DNA of 64,000 nucleotides from Skeletonema tropicum. Taxonomy: Eukaryota; Bacillariophyta; Thalassiosirophyceae; Thalassiosirales; Thalassiosiraceae. The DNA lies in the NCBI GenBank assembly GCA_037178625.1, contig JAWZXG010000033.1, positions 88,670 to 152,669 of the forward strand, read 5' to 3'. Below, in pieces: positions 46,819 through 56,749 of this stretch; positions within the stretch are counted from its first letter, which is position 1, and each line of letters starts with the position of its first letter. Under the pieces are notes generated by a model. That model was given only the letters and a program-made list of their open reading frames with translations. It was not told the DNA's origin and ran no database searches. The translations under genes were made by a program, and so were the position numbers.

Positions 46819-48245
46819 TATTTATTCGGACAATGTAGAAATGTGATGATGTAAATGATGCAATGCATAATTTATGAGAGCTGTTGAACGGCTCGACAAC
46901 GTACAAACTGCCTACATAACCGCCGCCAACGCACCAGCGCAATAATCAGCAGAGAACAATGCAATCAATAACCAACCACGTCATGAAGTAAACGAGTTCC
47001 TTCGTAAGCTACGTCGGCAACACAAGATCTTGTGGTTCAACACATCGACAACACGTCGACAAAAAGATTCAGCTCAACACAAGACGTCGACGTGGAGTTA
47101 AGAACTGACGTATTGATCAGTACGTGGCCAAAGATCGGCAGTTATTCAAATGCAAACACGTCGGCAACCAACGTCGGCGTCTATTTAGACTTGCATCAAT
47201 AGACGACTCGGCAGATAATGTAATTGAGCCAATGTCGACCTGAGTACTTGCTGCATGAACTTAAATACTTTTTTGTTCATTGGATTTTGCCAACACCTGA
47301 CTTCTGGTACTTTGTGACGTAAGACGATTGGAATCAAGTGTACTAATTCCTTAAGTAACGAAGTTTACCACGTCACTCAGAGAAAAAATTAAGAAAATAG
47401 AGGGTGACGGGGATGCACACCGGAAAGAACGAAGAAGCTCATCGACAATCTGACTTAATTAGCCTGGAAAAGTCCTTTTTAGCACAAATCAAGCGATTTT
47501 TAGATCTAAATCATAAGATATAGCATCTAAATGACAATCAAAATGGGCATTTCAGCGGGGATGGGAGGGGGGAAAATCCCAACACTTCAAGTTGAAGTTC
47601 CGGAAGTAATTCAGAGCAAAGCACGTAGCTACGCTACTTTGGATCTCCCCGATGGAAAAGATATGCCTTGTACGCTGGCCCACGCCCACGAAACGCCAAC
47701 AAAACTTACGACCGTTAGAACAATGACAGCTACCACGCCTTTTCTCATTCTTGAGACCTTTTGATTCAAATTTTTTGTGGCCTGTCTCCATGCAATTAGA
47801 ACCGCTGATGAAGGTGGCTAAGCTCCACCGAAACTCGTAATTAATGAATCATAAAGAGTTCGGTTATATTGCTTACTACCATCATCTGGAAAAACTCCTA
47901 GCTTGTAATAAGGACTTCGTGGCTTATTGCATTCAAGACATTTCTTTTCACATTGATAAAGATTGACAACGTCATTGCAGAGCAACTTTATAGCCGTATT
48001 CTATTGTAAAGAGACTAATTGGTAAAATTGTGCACAGCACAATTATACCAATTAAGGCCAACGTCATTGCAGAGCAACTTTATAGCCGAATTCCGTTGTA
48101 TAAAGACTACTGACAAGCCACACAGCAAATGGCCAACAGCAAGATGACGACACAATACTTTACAGGCCCCGAGGGCCCGCGCTGAACCCGCCACATACAC
48201 CGCTGCACGCCACCACTATTGCACCATTCTGCGCGCCCCTGTTTA
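46819..48245. other. Non-coding 3' half of copy A
   Basis: 46819-47624 is the divergent-promoter DNA shared with element C. 47625-47968 is unique to A and B and replaces the ~6 kb of genes of element C. 47969-48245 is the shared terminal block with two CAACGTCATTGCAGAGCAAC motifs and a 39-bp palindrome (48016-48054). The only ATG frame, 47531-47764, is short and I see no support for it. Confidence 0.7.
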
Positions 48246-50094
48246 TAGAAAGCTCCTCCTCATATATCTGTTGACAGGTTCGACTAGGGATGTAATGAGG
48301 GTGGAATCGACCGAGTTTCAAATAGATGTTTTTGTCATTATCTGAGGTGGTAGATTCTGAGATGGCTTGGGGCAGTGGAGGTGGGTTGCAGACTTTGTAG
48401 TTTGCATTTACGAACATTCGTTTCAGTTGGTCGAAGTCCCATCCTCTGTCGAGCAAGCGTTGGAAGAATAGTCTTGCTACCTCGACATAGTCTTTTTTAT
48501 CGGTGCACTGCCAATAGTATCTCTTGAGTTCGCCAAATATTACCCCTTTCATCGTGTTCCTCTGATGAGCAGAAGATGGCAGTAGGTAGAGGTAGAGGTT
48601 CATTGGCTTTTGGTATGTCTTAGTTGAGACAATACCTTCTGGCGAAATGGAAATGATTAAGTCTAAGAAGATTCCTTTGTCGGCAGGTTCTTCAACCTTC
48701 CAACGGAGGATTCCAAAGTCGTTGATGTCTTGCTTGAGGTCGTGAAAGCGCCTAAGGCTTCCAAGCCATAGGATAGATAGGTCATCGACGAAACGTGCAA
48801 GGTCTTGGATTTCTTCCGAATAGCCAGGGAGGAGTCTAATTTTCTCATGCCAGCCATAGTAAAGGCCAGCGTACATGACTGCGACTGATGTACCCATCGC
48901 AGTGCCACATAGTTGTTTGAAAAAGCAGTCTCCAAATTGGGTAATGTTGTTCTTCATAATAAAGCTCAGAGCTTCCAGAATAAGTTTGATGTCCGGGAAG
49001 TCGTCTGGAAGTTGGTTGTTTTCTTTCAGATGGTTGAGCCATACTCCGATGATTTCGATGCCATGATTGATAGTGATATTGTCGTACATGGCGGTAGCAT
49101 CAGCAGTAATAATCTTCGTCCCTGCTGGCCATTGTTTGTTAGTCAGTCGGGCGTGATATTCTTTGCTGTCTTTGATGGTCGACGGAATAAATTGAACAAG
49201 TTTTTGCAACTCGTAGTCTAGCCACTTGCTAATACTCTCAGGTCCAGTTCCACATTTAGCGTTAACTGGTCGGAGGGCGGTAGGTGTTTTATGGACTTTT
49301 GCGGTTGCTCTGAATCTTCCTTGCCTGCTACCAGCGGCTTCATAGCACTTGTTGATGTAAATCTTGATGTGCTCTGGGATCGCTGCTGAGTTCTTGATAC
49401 TGCCTACTTTATATGCCATCAAATTGAGTTGCCTCCGAAGTGCAATTCGATTGAGGTACTCATATTGGCTCTCCTTCCCAAGGAAAGCTTTGAGGCACCA
49501 TCGAATGTATACAGAACGTTCGATAATGACAGGCCCTAAATTTTTGTCTGCGAAGATAATGATCAGATTGGGGTTGTTCTTGAGGCTATATAGTACTGAG
49601 AACTCTTGTTTAGAAAGATTCGGTTGAGACCATTTACTGGCGAATTTGGCGTGCTCTTGTCTAAGTCGATCTGAGAAACGTTTGATGCCTGCTTCCACTT
49701 CTGCATTAGCTAGGGGTGGGTCGTATCGTTCTTCTCGACTTTTCTTAAAATGTAACTTAGGGATATATGGATGTTGCGGTTTGGTTGGATCGTCTACATG
49801 AATATTCTTCCAGTAGTTTCGATTTCTGATATCCCATCCAAAGTCACCGATGATCTCTTCAATGTTATTTGTTGGATATGGTGCGAGGATGCCGAAGTTA
49901 AGTCCTCTGCCCAGCACCTTTCTAGTTCCGATAGGGAGTTTGGTTGTTGGTTTACACAGATTGTGAAGAGTGAGATTCTTTGCCGGATTTAGCGCATGCT
50001 CCAATGGTAGATGTTCCAGATAATTGATAAGATTTGTGTGTGGTGGGAGCGATGGATCTGCTAGGAAGCCGTCTCTTCTATGGATATTATGCAT
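48246..50094 (-). pseudogene. Penelope-like reverse transcriptase, main part
   Basis: ATG at 50094; 616 codons before the copy A insertion, or 665 aa with the piece at 44168-44316. RT motifs in order: FADKNLGPVIIERSVY (the family's ADKG-like block), RATAKVHKTPTALRPVNAK, TADATAMYDNI (catalytic Asp), LCGTAMGTSVAVMYAGLYYG, RFVDDLSILW (catalytic Asp pair in the xDD box), GIFLDLIIS, and HQRNTMKGVIFGELKRYYW. This combination (GTAMG, FVDD, H...K.V..GE..R) is typical of Penelope-like enzymes, which copy RNA by target priming. No GIY-YIG domain is visible. The frame is open upstream of the ATG and overlaps the end of ORF1 in a different phase, so frameshifting or an internal start could express it. 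Broken by copy A, hence inactive here. Confidence 0.85.
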
Positions 50095-50156
50095 TATGAT
50101 GTCAAGTTTTTGTTGGGCTAGGTTATTGTAATATCGGTCTCTTGAGGCAGTACGTC

Positions 50157-51569
50157 TTAGTTCCTTCTGCCTCCTCTTCCTCTCCCTCTGCCGCCTCCTC
50201 CTCGATGGTTTCTTCCTCTTCCACTTCCTCTTCCCCTTCCCCTTCCTGCATGGGAGTTGGGGTTGTTGTTGTTGTTGGAGGATGATTCGGCATTCTTCTG
50301 CTGCTGCGAATTTGATTGCTGTCCTTGTTTCTTCGAATTCTTCTTCGATTTGTTTCTTTTGGACTGACCATTGTTTGTGGGCTTTGTATCCTGGGACGTT
50401 TTGGATTTGCCCGAAGATTTTTTTCGGCTTTCTTTCCTCCGTGCACTTTTCTGCTCTTCCGATTTCAGATTCTTCGCTACTCTAACAGTGAGCGTGTCAG
50501 CAAGCTCTTCAACAAGCTTTTCAGGGTTATCCTTGAGATCTTCAAGGTTCAGGGTGACTTGACGGTTGGCTTCCTCTTGCTTTTTTGACTTGGAACGAAT
50601 TACAGCGTCTTTGTTAACGATTCGATGGATCTCTGCCTGTCTATACTCCTCCCAGAAAGGGAGGGTCATGAGGGGCCAGAGTTCAGTAAGCACGTTCTTG
50701 GTCTTAGTGATAACTGTTTTGCAGACTACGTTATTAGTGAGGGGATTCACTTCTGCTTCCTCCATCGTAGCATCGGCTGTATCGGGAGGGGGTTGGGTCA
50801 GGGGAGGTTCCTCCTCCGTCCCACCGGCTGTATTTGTGGGAGGTGGTTCGTCCTCCTTAGGCACGGGGACGTGGTGGAGTTCAGCGTAGGCGGCAGCAAA
50901 GGCTTCAGCTGATTTGAACTGGTATTTTGCAGCATCTTCATCCATCATATTGGTGGCAATGTATTCCATCGCCGTAGTATTTCCCAATTGTACATCAGTA
51001 ACGTCGGCGGGGACGCATTTCAATTCAAGTAGTTCAACTCTCACACGTTCATTATTAGCTATGTCAATAGCTAGCTCATGAATTGCAGTAAGTTGGAGTG
51101 TCTTATGTTCTTCCTTACACAACTCTAGGATCCGACTAGCTGACTTGCGGATGAGATCGGACTTATCTTCCTCAAGCTTAGCCAGTACTTTATCATCGTC
51201 CTCTTGGATTTGTTTTATCTCCTTGTCATCTTGAAATCGCTTTGGGGCGGTGATTGGACAGTGTTTGCGCTTATCAACTTTTGCTGATTTCACAATTATA
51301 TGTGCACCATCATGATCTTGAGCGGAGATCTTGTTGAGTGCCAGCTGTCTCTGTAGCATTTCTGCAAAAGACTGCTGCATCGCATTTGCGTTTTTTGCGA
51401 TGTTCGTTATAACTTTATCTGGTAGCGACAACTTTGCCATTTTAGAGTCAAGCTTGCTGCTTGCTTCACTCTTGGGAGTAGTGTTGTTATCTCCATCAAC
51501 AGGATTAGACGGAGAGTCATTACTTGTACGAGATCGCTTGGAGGACGATCTGTGATGTGTTTTAGCCAT
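50157..51569 (-). CDS. Retroelement ORF1: RGG-box nucleic-acid-binding protein, 470 aa
   Basis: ATG 51569, TAA 50157. Ser/Arg-rich start, then helical segments (VITNIAKNANAMQQSFAEML, LIRKSASRILELCKEE). A Pro/Thr/Glu acidic linker follows, then a Lys-rich stretch (RRKESRKKSSGKSK), Gln/Asn repeats and an RGRGRG/GGGGRGRG C-terminal box. RGG boxes bind RNA, so this protein may coat the element's RNA, as gag-like ORF1 proteins do in other retroelements. It lies directly upstream of the RT and 33 bp downstream of the 5' repeat. No zinc knuckle or coat fold could be confirmed. Confidence 0.72.
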   Translation of the reverse strand: MAKTHHRSSSKRSRTSNDSPSNPVDGDNNTTPKSEASSKLDSKMAKLSLPDKVITNIAKNANAMQQSFAEMLQRQLALNKISAQDHDGAHIIVKSAKVDKRKHCPITAPKRFQDDKEIKQIQEDDDKVLAKLEEDKSDLIRKSASRILELCKEEHKTLQLTAIHELAIDIANNERVRVELLELKCVPADVTDVQLGNTTAMEYIATNMMDEDAAKYQFKSAEAFAAAYAELHHVPVPKEDEPPPTNTAGGTEEEPPLTQPPPDTADATMEEAEVNPLTNNVVCKTVITKTKNVLTELWPLMTLPFWEEYRQAEIHRIVNKDAVIRSKSKKQEEANRQVTLNLEDLKDNPEKLVEELADTLTVRVAKNLKSEEQKSARRKESRKKSSGKSKTSQDTKPTNNGQSKRNKSKKNSKKQGQQSNSQQQKNAESSSNNNNNPNSHAGRGRGRGSGRGRNHRGGGGRGRGRGGRRN

Positions 51570-51602
51570 GTCGCGGGATCAGTGATATTTACGTGTTCAA
51601 CC

Positions 51603-51910
51603 GGGAGCGAGCGAAGCGAGCGACCTTACTTCTCTCTATAATCAATATATGAACCAATATCAGATAAAGTGGTATTACTATATTACCGAAGCGTAGATGA
51701 CTACGCTTTCGAATTAACTTCTTCAGCGGATAGCAATAGTAATAGTGAGGATAGGCGGCTTTGTCGATGCAAAGTTGCGAGTCATTTAGCTCTCCCTCGT
51801 TGACACGAGTTTTCTCCTTAAATGGATACGTGTCTCTGTGGGGTCATTCCTCGTTATCTAAAATAGGTAAGTTTGTACAATTGCTTTCCCTCAGCTTGTT
51901 CCGCTGCCTA
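51603..51910 (-). repeat. 5' pLTR-like repeat of the Penelope-like element
   Basis: 51603-51895 equals the 3' repeat. 51896-51910 adds TTGTTCCGCTGCCTA, one arm of the hairpin seen at the other end. It ends where the 114-bp satellite begins. The hammerhead-like fold recurs at 51673-51748. Confidence 0.88.
51673..51748 (-). ncRNA. Candidate hammerhead-type ribozyme fold, 5' repeat
   Basis: Same bases as 43891-43966. Two copies in the same orientation, one per repeat, is the layout that would cut a unit-length RNA. The same stem II weakness applies. Confidence 0.5.
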
Positions 51911-51911
51911 C

Positions 51912-52112
51912 CATGATGTCAGACCATGTGGTACTCAATGCTCAGGAAGTCCAATCCAAAATACTTCCTCTGCATTCAGTACCGCATCACCACATTGACA
52001 GAAAAGCTGTCCATGAGAGATGAGAGATGATGTCAGACCATGTGGTACTCAATGCTCAGGAAGTCCAATCCATAATACTTCCTCTGCATTCAGTACCGCA
52101 TCACCACATTGA
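51912..52112. repeat. 114-bp satellite, block 1
   Basis: Nearly two units of ATGATGTCAGACCATGTGGT...CACCACATTGACAG. The same sequence is at 57848-58200 and 58480-58725. Confidence 0.9.
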
Positions 52113-52143
52113 CAGATGAAATACTCTGACTAAGTATCTACCT

Positions 52144-52425
52144 ATGAAGGAGGAAGAGGAGGAGGAGATGGTGATGGAAGAGCTCATAAACTGTAGCTAC
52201 TGCTTCCAGTCATATCACAGAACAAAAGAAATAATGGAGGAGCATCAAAAGAACTTACCACTCACATACCACACTATGCCTGTGTGTTGTTGTGGCCTAC
52301 CTCTCATCCATTCTGATGCTGATGAAAAATTGTGCGCCAGCTGGAGAAGAACTACCTCTCTAGTGGTTACCCGTCGAGACTATGAGCGCATCGTGATTCA
52401 TAGTCCAACTCATAGTCCAAAATAG
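52144..52425 (+). CDS. Short acidic/Cys-His ORF attached to the satellite (copy 1)
   Basis: A 93-codon ATG frame. It begins with a run of glutamates, then has CSYC, HRTKEIMEEHQKNL and CCCGLPL, a loose Cys/His pattern that could be a decayed zinc finger. A shorter copy is at 58227. It always follows the satellite, so it probably belongs to a repeat. Weak support as a gene. Confidence 0.25.
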   Translation: MKEEEEEEMVMEELINCSYCFQSYHRTKEIMEEHQKNLPLTYHTMPVCCCGLPLIHSDADEKLCASWRRTTSLVVTRRDYERIVIHSPTHSPK

Positions 52426-52709
52426 GCTAATTTCGATAGGGTAAAAAGTTGTTTGAACCAGTTCCTACGAGGCGTAGCTGGTAGATTTCTGTCAGAGCAT
52501 CACCTGACGTGTTGGGGCGTGGTGTTGCTTTTCCCGGGGAGCCACTCGTTGACTCAGTAGGGGCCGCCCAAACGTGGTGGTAAATTCGCCATTGTTGAAA
52601 AAAAAAGTCAGAGATGAGTATGAGAACACTACGTAGGAATTCGTGGCTTTTTGGCGCGATCCATCATCACCACCATTTATCTCATTATTCATAGTCATAG
52701 TCCTTACCA

Positions 52710-52820
52710 TTGCCTACGATGACTACTACAGCTACAGCCAACCGTGAAGCAGCCACTCAGCCGCCGCAGCCGCAGCAGCGATCGACCGGCTTCTTGGCGT
52801 CCATCCATCAGCCCACTTTA
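52710..52820 (+). pseudogene. OTU-like gene, 5' part (split by copy B)
   Basis: ATG at 52710 and 37 codons (MPTMTTTATANREAATQPP..., low-complexity start), ending ACT TTA. Copy B then begins. The frame resumes at 56750 with TCA CCT. The in-frame join across a 3929-bp insert supports a single pre-insertion gene. Confidence 0.7.
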
Positions 52821-53252
52821 TCGGCCCTCGGGGCCCCCGTTCATGGAGTGCAGAGCAGCGTAATAGGGGGCCGCAGGTGCCCTTCTATTACAGGTGGGAA
52901 AATTCATTATTTTTCACCCCCATTATTCTACAGAGTTATAGGTAGGAATCAGTACATGTGTTTTTTAGTGAGAAGGTTTACTTTAGGGACACGTAGAGTC
53001 CTCGGTAGAGACTACCGGCGTAGGATCTGTATGTGTTCCTATGTAGAAAGCAAGAAGTACCTGTTGAAAGCGAGAAATTGACTGTACTAGATGCGCTTTT
53101 TGAGCATCTATATCGGTCTGTACGAGAAAGAAATACAGGTTTTACACGGGCGTTAGTCGATTTAGTTTTTGTCTTTCTTCGTCGCGAGAAAATGTCTTTT
53201 TGTAAAACTGTGCTTGATATATCGAATCGTGCGCTTGCAGATGTTTTACTGA

Positions 53253-54424
53253 TCACCAGATGCAGACGCTTAATTGAGTTGTTGTATTCTTTGTGGTGAG
53301 AAAGTGTCTGTTTTGTAAAACTGTGCAGTGATCAATTTTACTAATCACCAGATGAAGATCCTGCGAAGTAATCACTTGGGATTTCATGATCCTTCTTCGC
53401 TTCTTTCCACTTCTTGTTCGGGTTATGATGTCAGTAATCCTGGTTGTCAGGTCTGTCCTGTCTTTGATGAAATCGCCCTTGATTGCTGCTGCGTATGATG
53501 TTTTTGTGATTTCCTCTAACTTTCTCTTGCTATACCTCGTCTTCGACTCTTCTGCCTTCCCCTCCAAGTATTTCACCCAATTTGCTCGCTTCTTGTACGA
53601 TTCGCAGAACTGGCCATTTTGCTTTCTCTTGCAATTTTTTAATCGGTTCGTTGAAATGTTGCTTCCGGTCCAGTATATGGCACTGTCCGACGGGTATGCT
53701 TGATCTTTGGAGCCAAGTGTTTTGCCTCTGCTGGTAGCCACGTACATTGTTCCAAGAAACTTGCTAATCTCCCACAACTCATCTGCTGGATCTATTATCA
53801 TGCGGTTCCAGCGGTCTCCTTTGTCGAATCCAGCTTCGAGTCCTTGACAGCGGTGGATGGTGATGGCGTAGGCAATTTGCAATGGCATGAATAATGCGGT
53901 GCAGCATCCCCTGTTGCAAATCTGCTCGTAGGGTGGGATTGGCACGTGCTGTGCGCAATAAGTTGGGGTAGGATGCATTTGTATCAGTATGAAATGAGTT
54001 AGTAGTGTTTTCGCAGAGAGTGGCAATTGTCTTGTGTCTTTCGTGTGTCAACTTTTACTCACCGTTGGGTTGTTCTTGTCCCATGGGTCCTCGCCTGGTG
54101 GTGGTTTGTATGTAGGGAAATCCACAACAATGTACTTCGGTAGGCTAACCTCACCTTTACCGTTTGGTCCAACGGAGCGATCCTTATCGTAAACGATCTC
54201 GACTACTACCCCAATAGCTGAGACGTACAATCCTGAGTTGGGATCGATGTTGGCTGACTCCAAGCAAACATGTGCACCTACGCACACATCAAAGGTGTAG
54301 AATAGCCTCCTGCCGTAAAAGTGCAACTGGTATGCTGTGTTATTGCCCGCCATCCTGCTGCTGAATTGACACCTGAGCCTAGCTATTGGTACTTTCAGTC
54401 GTTCGTGTGTTTTGATCAGCATGT
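53253..54424 (-). CDS. PIF1-like helicase C-terminal part (copy B)
   Basis: Same two exons as copy A: 54424-54063 and 53948-53253, with the intron at 54062-53949. The protein is identical, including ITIHRCQGL and VATSRGKTLG. It also lacks the Walker A half. Confidence 0.7.
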
Positions 54425-54545
54425 CTACGTAGGCAGTTGCATTTGTTTATTAGGTAAAATTGTTCAGTGATCGATTATACTAAAATGATTCAATAAGCAA
54501 GCGATACTTAGTGCGGCAGTGCACATGCACACAAAATAAACTCAC

Positions 54546-55322
54546 ATGATAGTTGAATCAGGAGAGGCCTTCTCTCCGACAGGTACCGGTTTAGACTTTT
54601 TCGTGACAGCACCTTTCTCGGACAAATCCGGTTCATCATCATCTTGAACAGGCTGATCACGGGAGCCCGAATGAGTTTTGTCTTCAAGTACAAGTTTCCC
54701 GTTCTCATCACTGGTGTGAAGTTGAAGGTTGAAAAAAAAACTTGTAAGTAAAAAGGAAAGACAGAATTTGTAAAACGGTACAATGAACAAAAATACCAAA
54801 ATCATTGAACCACACGAAGGTTAACCTTCTCTCTTACCAAAAATGCTCACAATTTGAAGTGTACGGCGCTTGGCTTGTACCTCCTTTCTGAGCAATAGCG
54901 GCAAACATTAAGAAGTTGACCGCTGCAGACACCAGATCATCTTTGTCAGTAGAATCAGTCTTACCAACTGGGACATTCGGGTAATGTTCAGACAGTTCAT
55001 TCAGGATGTACTTGATTGACCCGACTTCAAAGACGGAAAGAGCAGAAAAGAGCAGTTGTTCCTTCTCCAACTTGGCAACGTCAAACCCATCGCCTAATGC
55101 AACAGACGCTAGCAGCAAGAAGATACGATCGTCGGTACGCACCAAACGCCAATTGATGTCTGTTACGCTCAATGCAATGACAGGAGCCGACGGTTTAGCG
55201 GCAGTCTTGACCCCTGACGAAGTAAGACGTGCATCGACATTGCTCCGATTCCGCACGGCACGGAAGCCCTTACCATTACTACCAACGGTGGATATAACTG
55301 GATTTGTGTTGCCAAACTTCAT
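54546..55322 (-). CDS. Helicase-associated N-terminal exons (copy B)
   Basis: Exon 1 is 55322-54838 and exon 2 is 54710-54546. Same sequence and same phase mismatch with the helicase exon as in copy A, so the defect predates the duplication. Confidence 0.55.
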
Positions 55323-56749
55323 TATTTATTCGGACAATGTAGAAATGTGATGATGTAAATGATGCAATGCATAATTTATGAGAGCTGTTGAACGGCTCGA
55401 CAACGTACAAACTGCCTACATAACCGCCGCCAACGCACCAGCGCAATAATCAGCAGAGAACAATGCAATCAATAACCAACCACGTCATGAAGTAAACGAG
55501 TTCCTTCGTAAGCTACGTCGGCAACACAAGATCTTGTGGTTCAACACATCGACAACACGTCGACAAAAAGATTCAGCTCAACACAAGACGTCGACGTGGA
55601 GTTAAGAACTGACGTATTGATCAGTACGTGGCCAAAGATCGGCAGTTATTCAAATGCAAACACGTCGGCAACCAACGTCGGCGTCTATTTAGACTTGCAT
55701 CAATAGACGACTCGGCAGATAATGTAATTGAGCCAATGTCGACCTGAGTACTTGCTGCATGAACTTAAATACTTTTTTGTTCATTGGATTTTGCCAACAC
55801 CTGACTTCTGGTACTTTGTGACGTAAGACGATTGGAATCAAGTGTACTAATTCCTTAAGTAACGAAGTTTACCACGTCACTCAGAGAAAAAATTAAGAAA
55901 ATAGAGGGTGACGGGGATGCACACCGGAAAGAACGAAGAAGCTCATCGACAATCTGACTTAATTAGCCTGGAAAAGTCCTTTTTAGCACAAATCAAGCGA
56001 TTTTTAGATCTAAATCATAAGATATAGCATCTAAATGACAATCAAAATGGGCATTTCAGCGGGGATGGGAGGGGGGAAAATCCCAACACTTCAAGTTGAA
56101 GTTCCGGAAGTAATTCAGAGCAAAGCACGTAGCTACGCTACTTTGGATCTCCCCGATGGAAAAGATATGCCTTGTACGCTGGCCCACGCCCACGAAACGC
56201 CAACAAAACTTACGACCGTTAGAACAATGACAGCTACCACGCCTTTTCTCATTCTTGAGACCTTTTGATTCAAATTTTTTGTGGCCTGTCTCCATGCAAT
56301 TAGAACCGCTGATGAAGGTGGCTAAGCTCCACCGAAACTCGTAATTAATGAATCATAAAGAGTTCGGTTATATTGCTTACTACCATCATCTGGAAAAACT
56401 CCTAGCTTGTAATAAGGACTTCGTGGCTTATTGCATTCAAGACATTTCTTTTCACATTGATAAAGATTGACAACGTCATTGCAGAGCAACTTTATAGCCG
56501 TATTCTATTGTAAAGAGACTAATTGGTAAAATTGTGCACAGCACAATTATACCAATTAAGGCCAACGTCATTGCAGAGCAACTTTATAGCCGAATTCCGT
56601 TGTATAAAGACTACTGACAAGCCACACAGCAAATGGCCAACAGCAAGATGACGACACAATACTTTACAGGCCCCGAGGGCCCGCGCTGAACCCGCCACAT
56701 ACACCGCTGCACGCCACCACTATTGCACCATTCTGCGCGCCCCTGTTTA

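Larger units (their letters stand above)
44317..48245 (+). mobile_element. Element copy A, 3929 bp, inserted in the RT gene
   Basis: Begins TCGGCCCTCGGGGCCCCC and ends GCGCGCCCCTGTTTA, then host T. Copy B (52821-56749) has the same length at a constant offset of 8504 and appears identical. Removing 44317-48245 joins the RT frame exactly (1849 bp before and 149 bp after give whole codons), with no duplicated target bases. A GGCCC-CGA-GGGCC palindrome near the 3' end mirrors the 5'-terminal GGCCC-TCG-GGGCC. That asymmetric arrangement is reported for Helentron-type rolling-circle elements. The 3' end lacks the classical CTRR. It carries a helicase tail but no replication-initiator motif, so it is probably non-autonomous. 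Confidence 0.85.
43821..51910 (-). mobile_element. Penelope-like retroelement with ORF1, RT and pLTR-like repeats; split by copy A
   Basis: Minus-strand order: 5' repeat (51910-51603), ORF1 (51569-50157), reverse transcriptase (50094-48246, resuming 44316-44168), 3' repeat (44113-43821). Without the 3929-bp insertion it is about 4.16 kb. The RT class, the pLTR-like repeats and the hammerhead-like fold in each repeat all point to the Penelope-like group rather than an LTR retrotransposon. No protease, integrase or RNase H is seen. No GIY-YIG endonuclease was recognised, so it may be of the endonuclease-less kind. Confidence 0.8.
52821..56749 (+). mobile_element. Element copy B, 3929 bp, inserted in an OTU-like gene
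   Basis: Every shared landmark of copy A is present at +8504. Host left flank is ...CCCACTTTA and right flank TCACCTTGC. Excision gives CTTTATCACC with the frame intact and nothing duplicated. The left host base is A and the right host base T, the classical Helitron A^T target. In copy A the target is G^T. The apparent identity of A and B suggests recent movement or a recent segmental copy; different flanks on both sides favour movement. Confidence 0.87.

Noticed and set aside
47969..48160. Extension of the reverse transcriptase frame past 48246 (…NRGAQNGAIVV…)
   Set aside because: Those codons are the terminus of copy A read by chance; the real RT C-terminus is at 44168-44316.
35896..48245. 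One 12.3-kb transposon with 280-bp terminal inverted repeats
   Set aside because: The two inverted ends belong to different elements: copy A is a complete unit, as copy B shows, and retroelement sequence lies between A and element C.
52821..56749. TTAT target-site duplication flanking copy B
   Set aside because: TTAT also ends copy A and element C regardless of host sequence, and the reading frame needs only one copy; it is better explained as element end plus host T.
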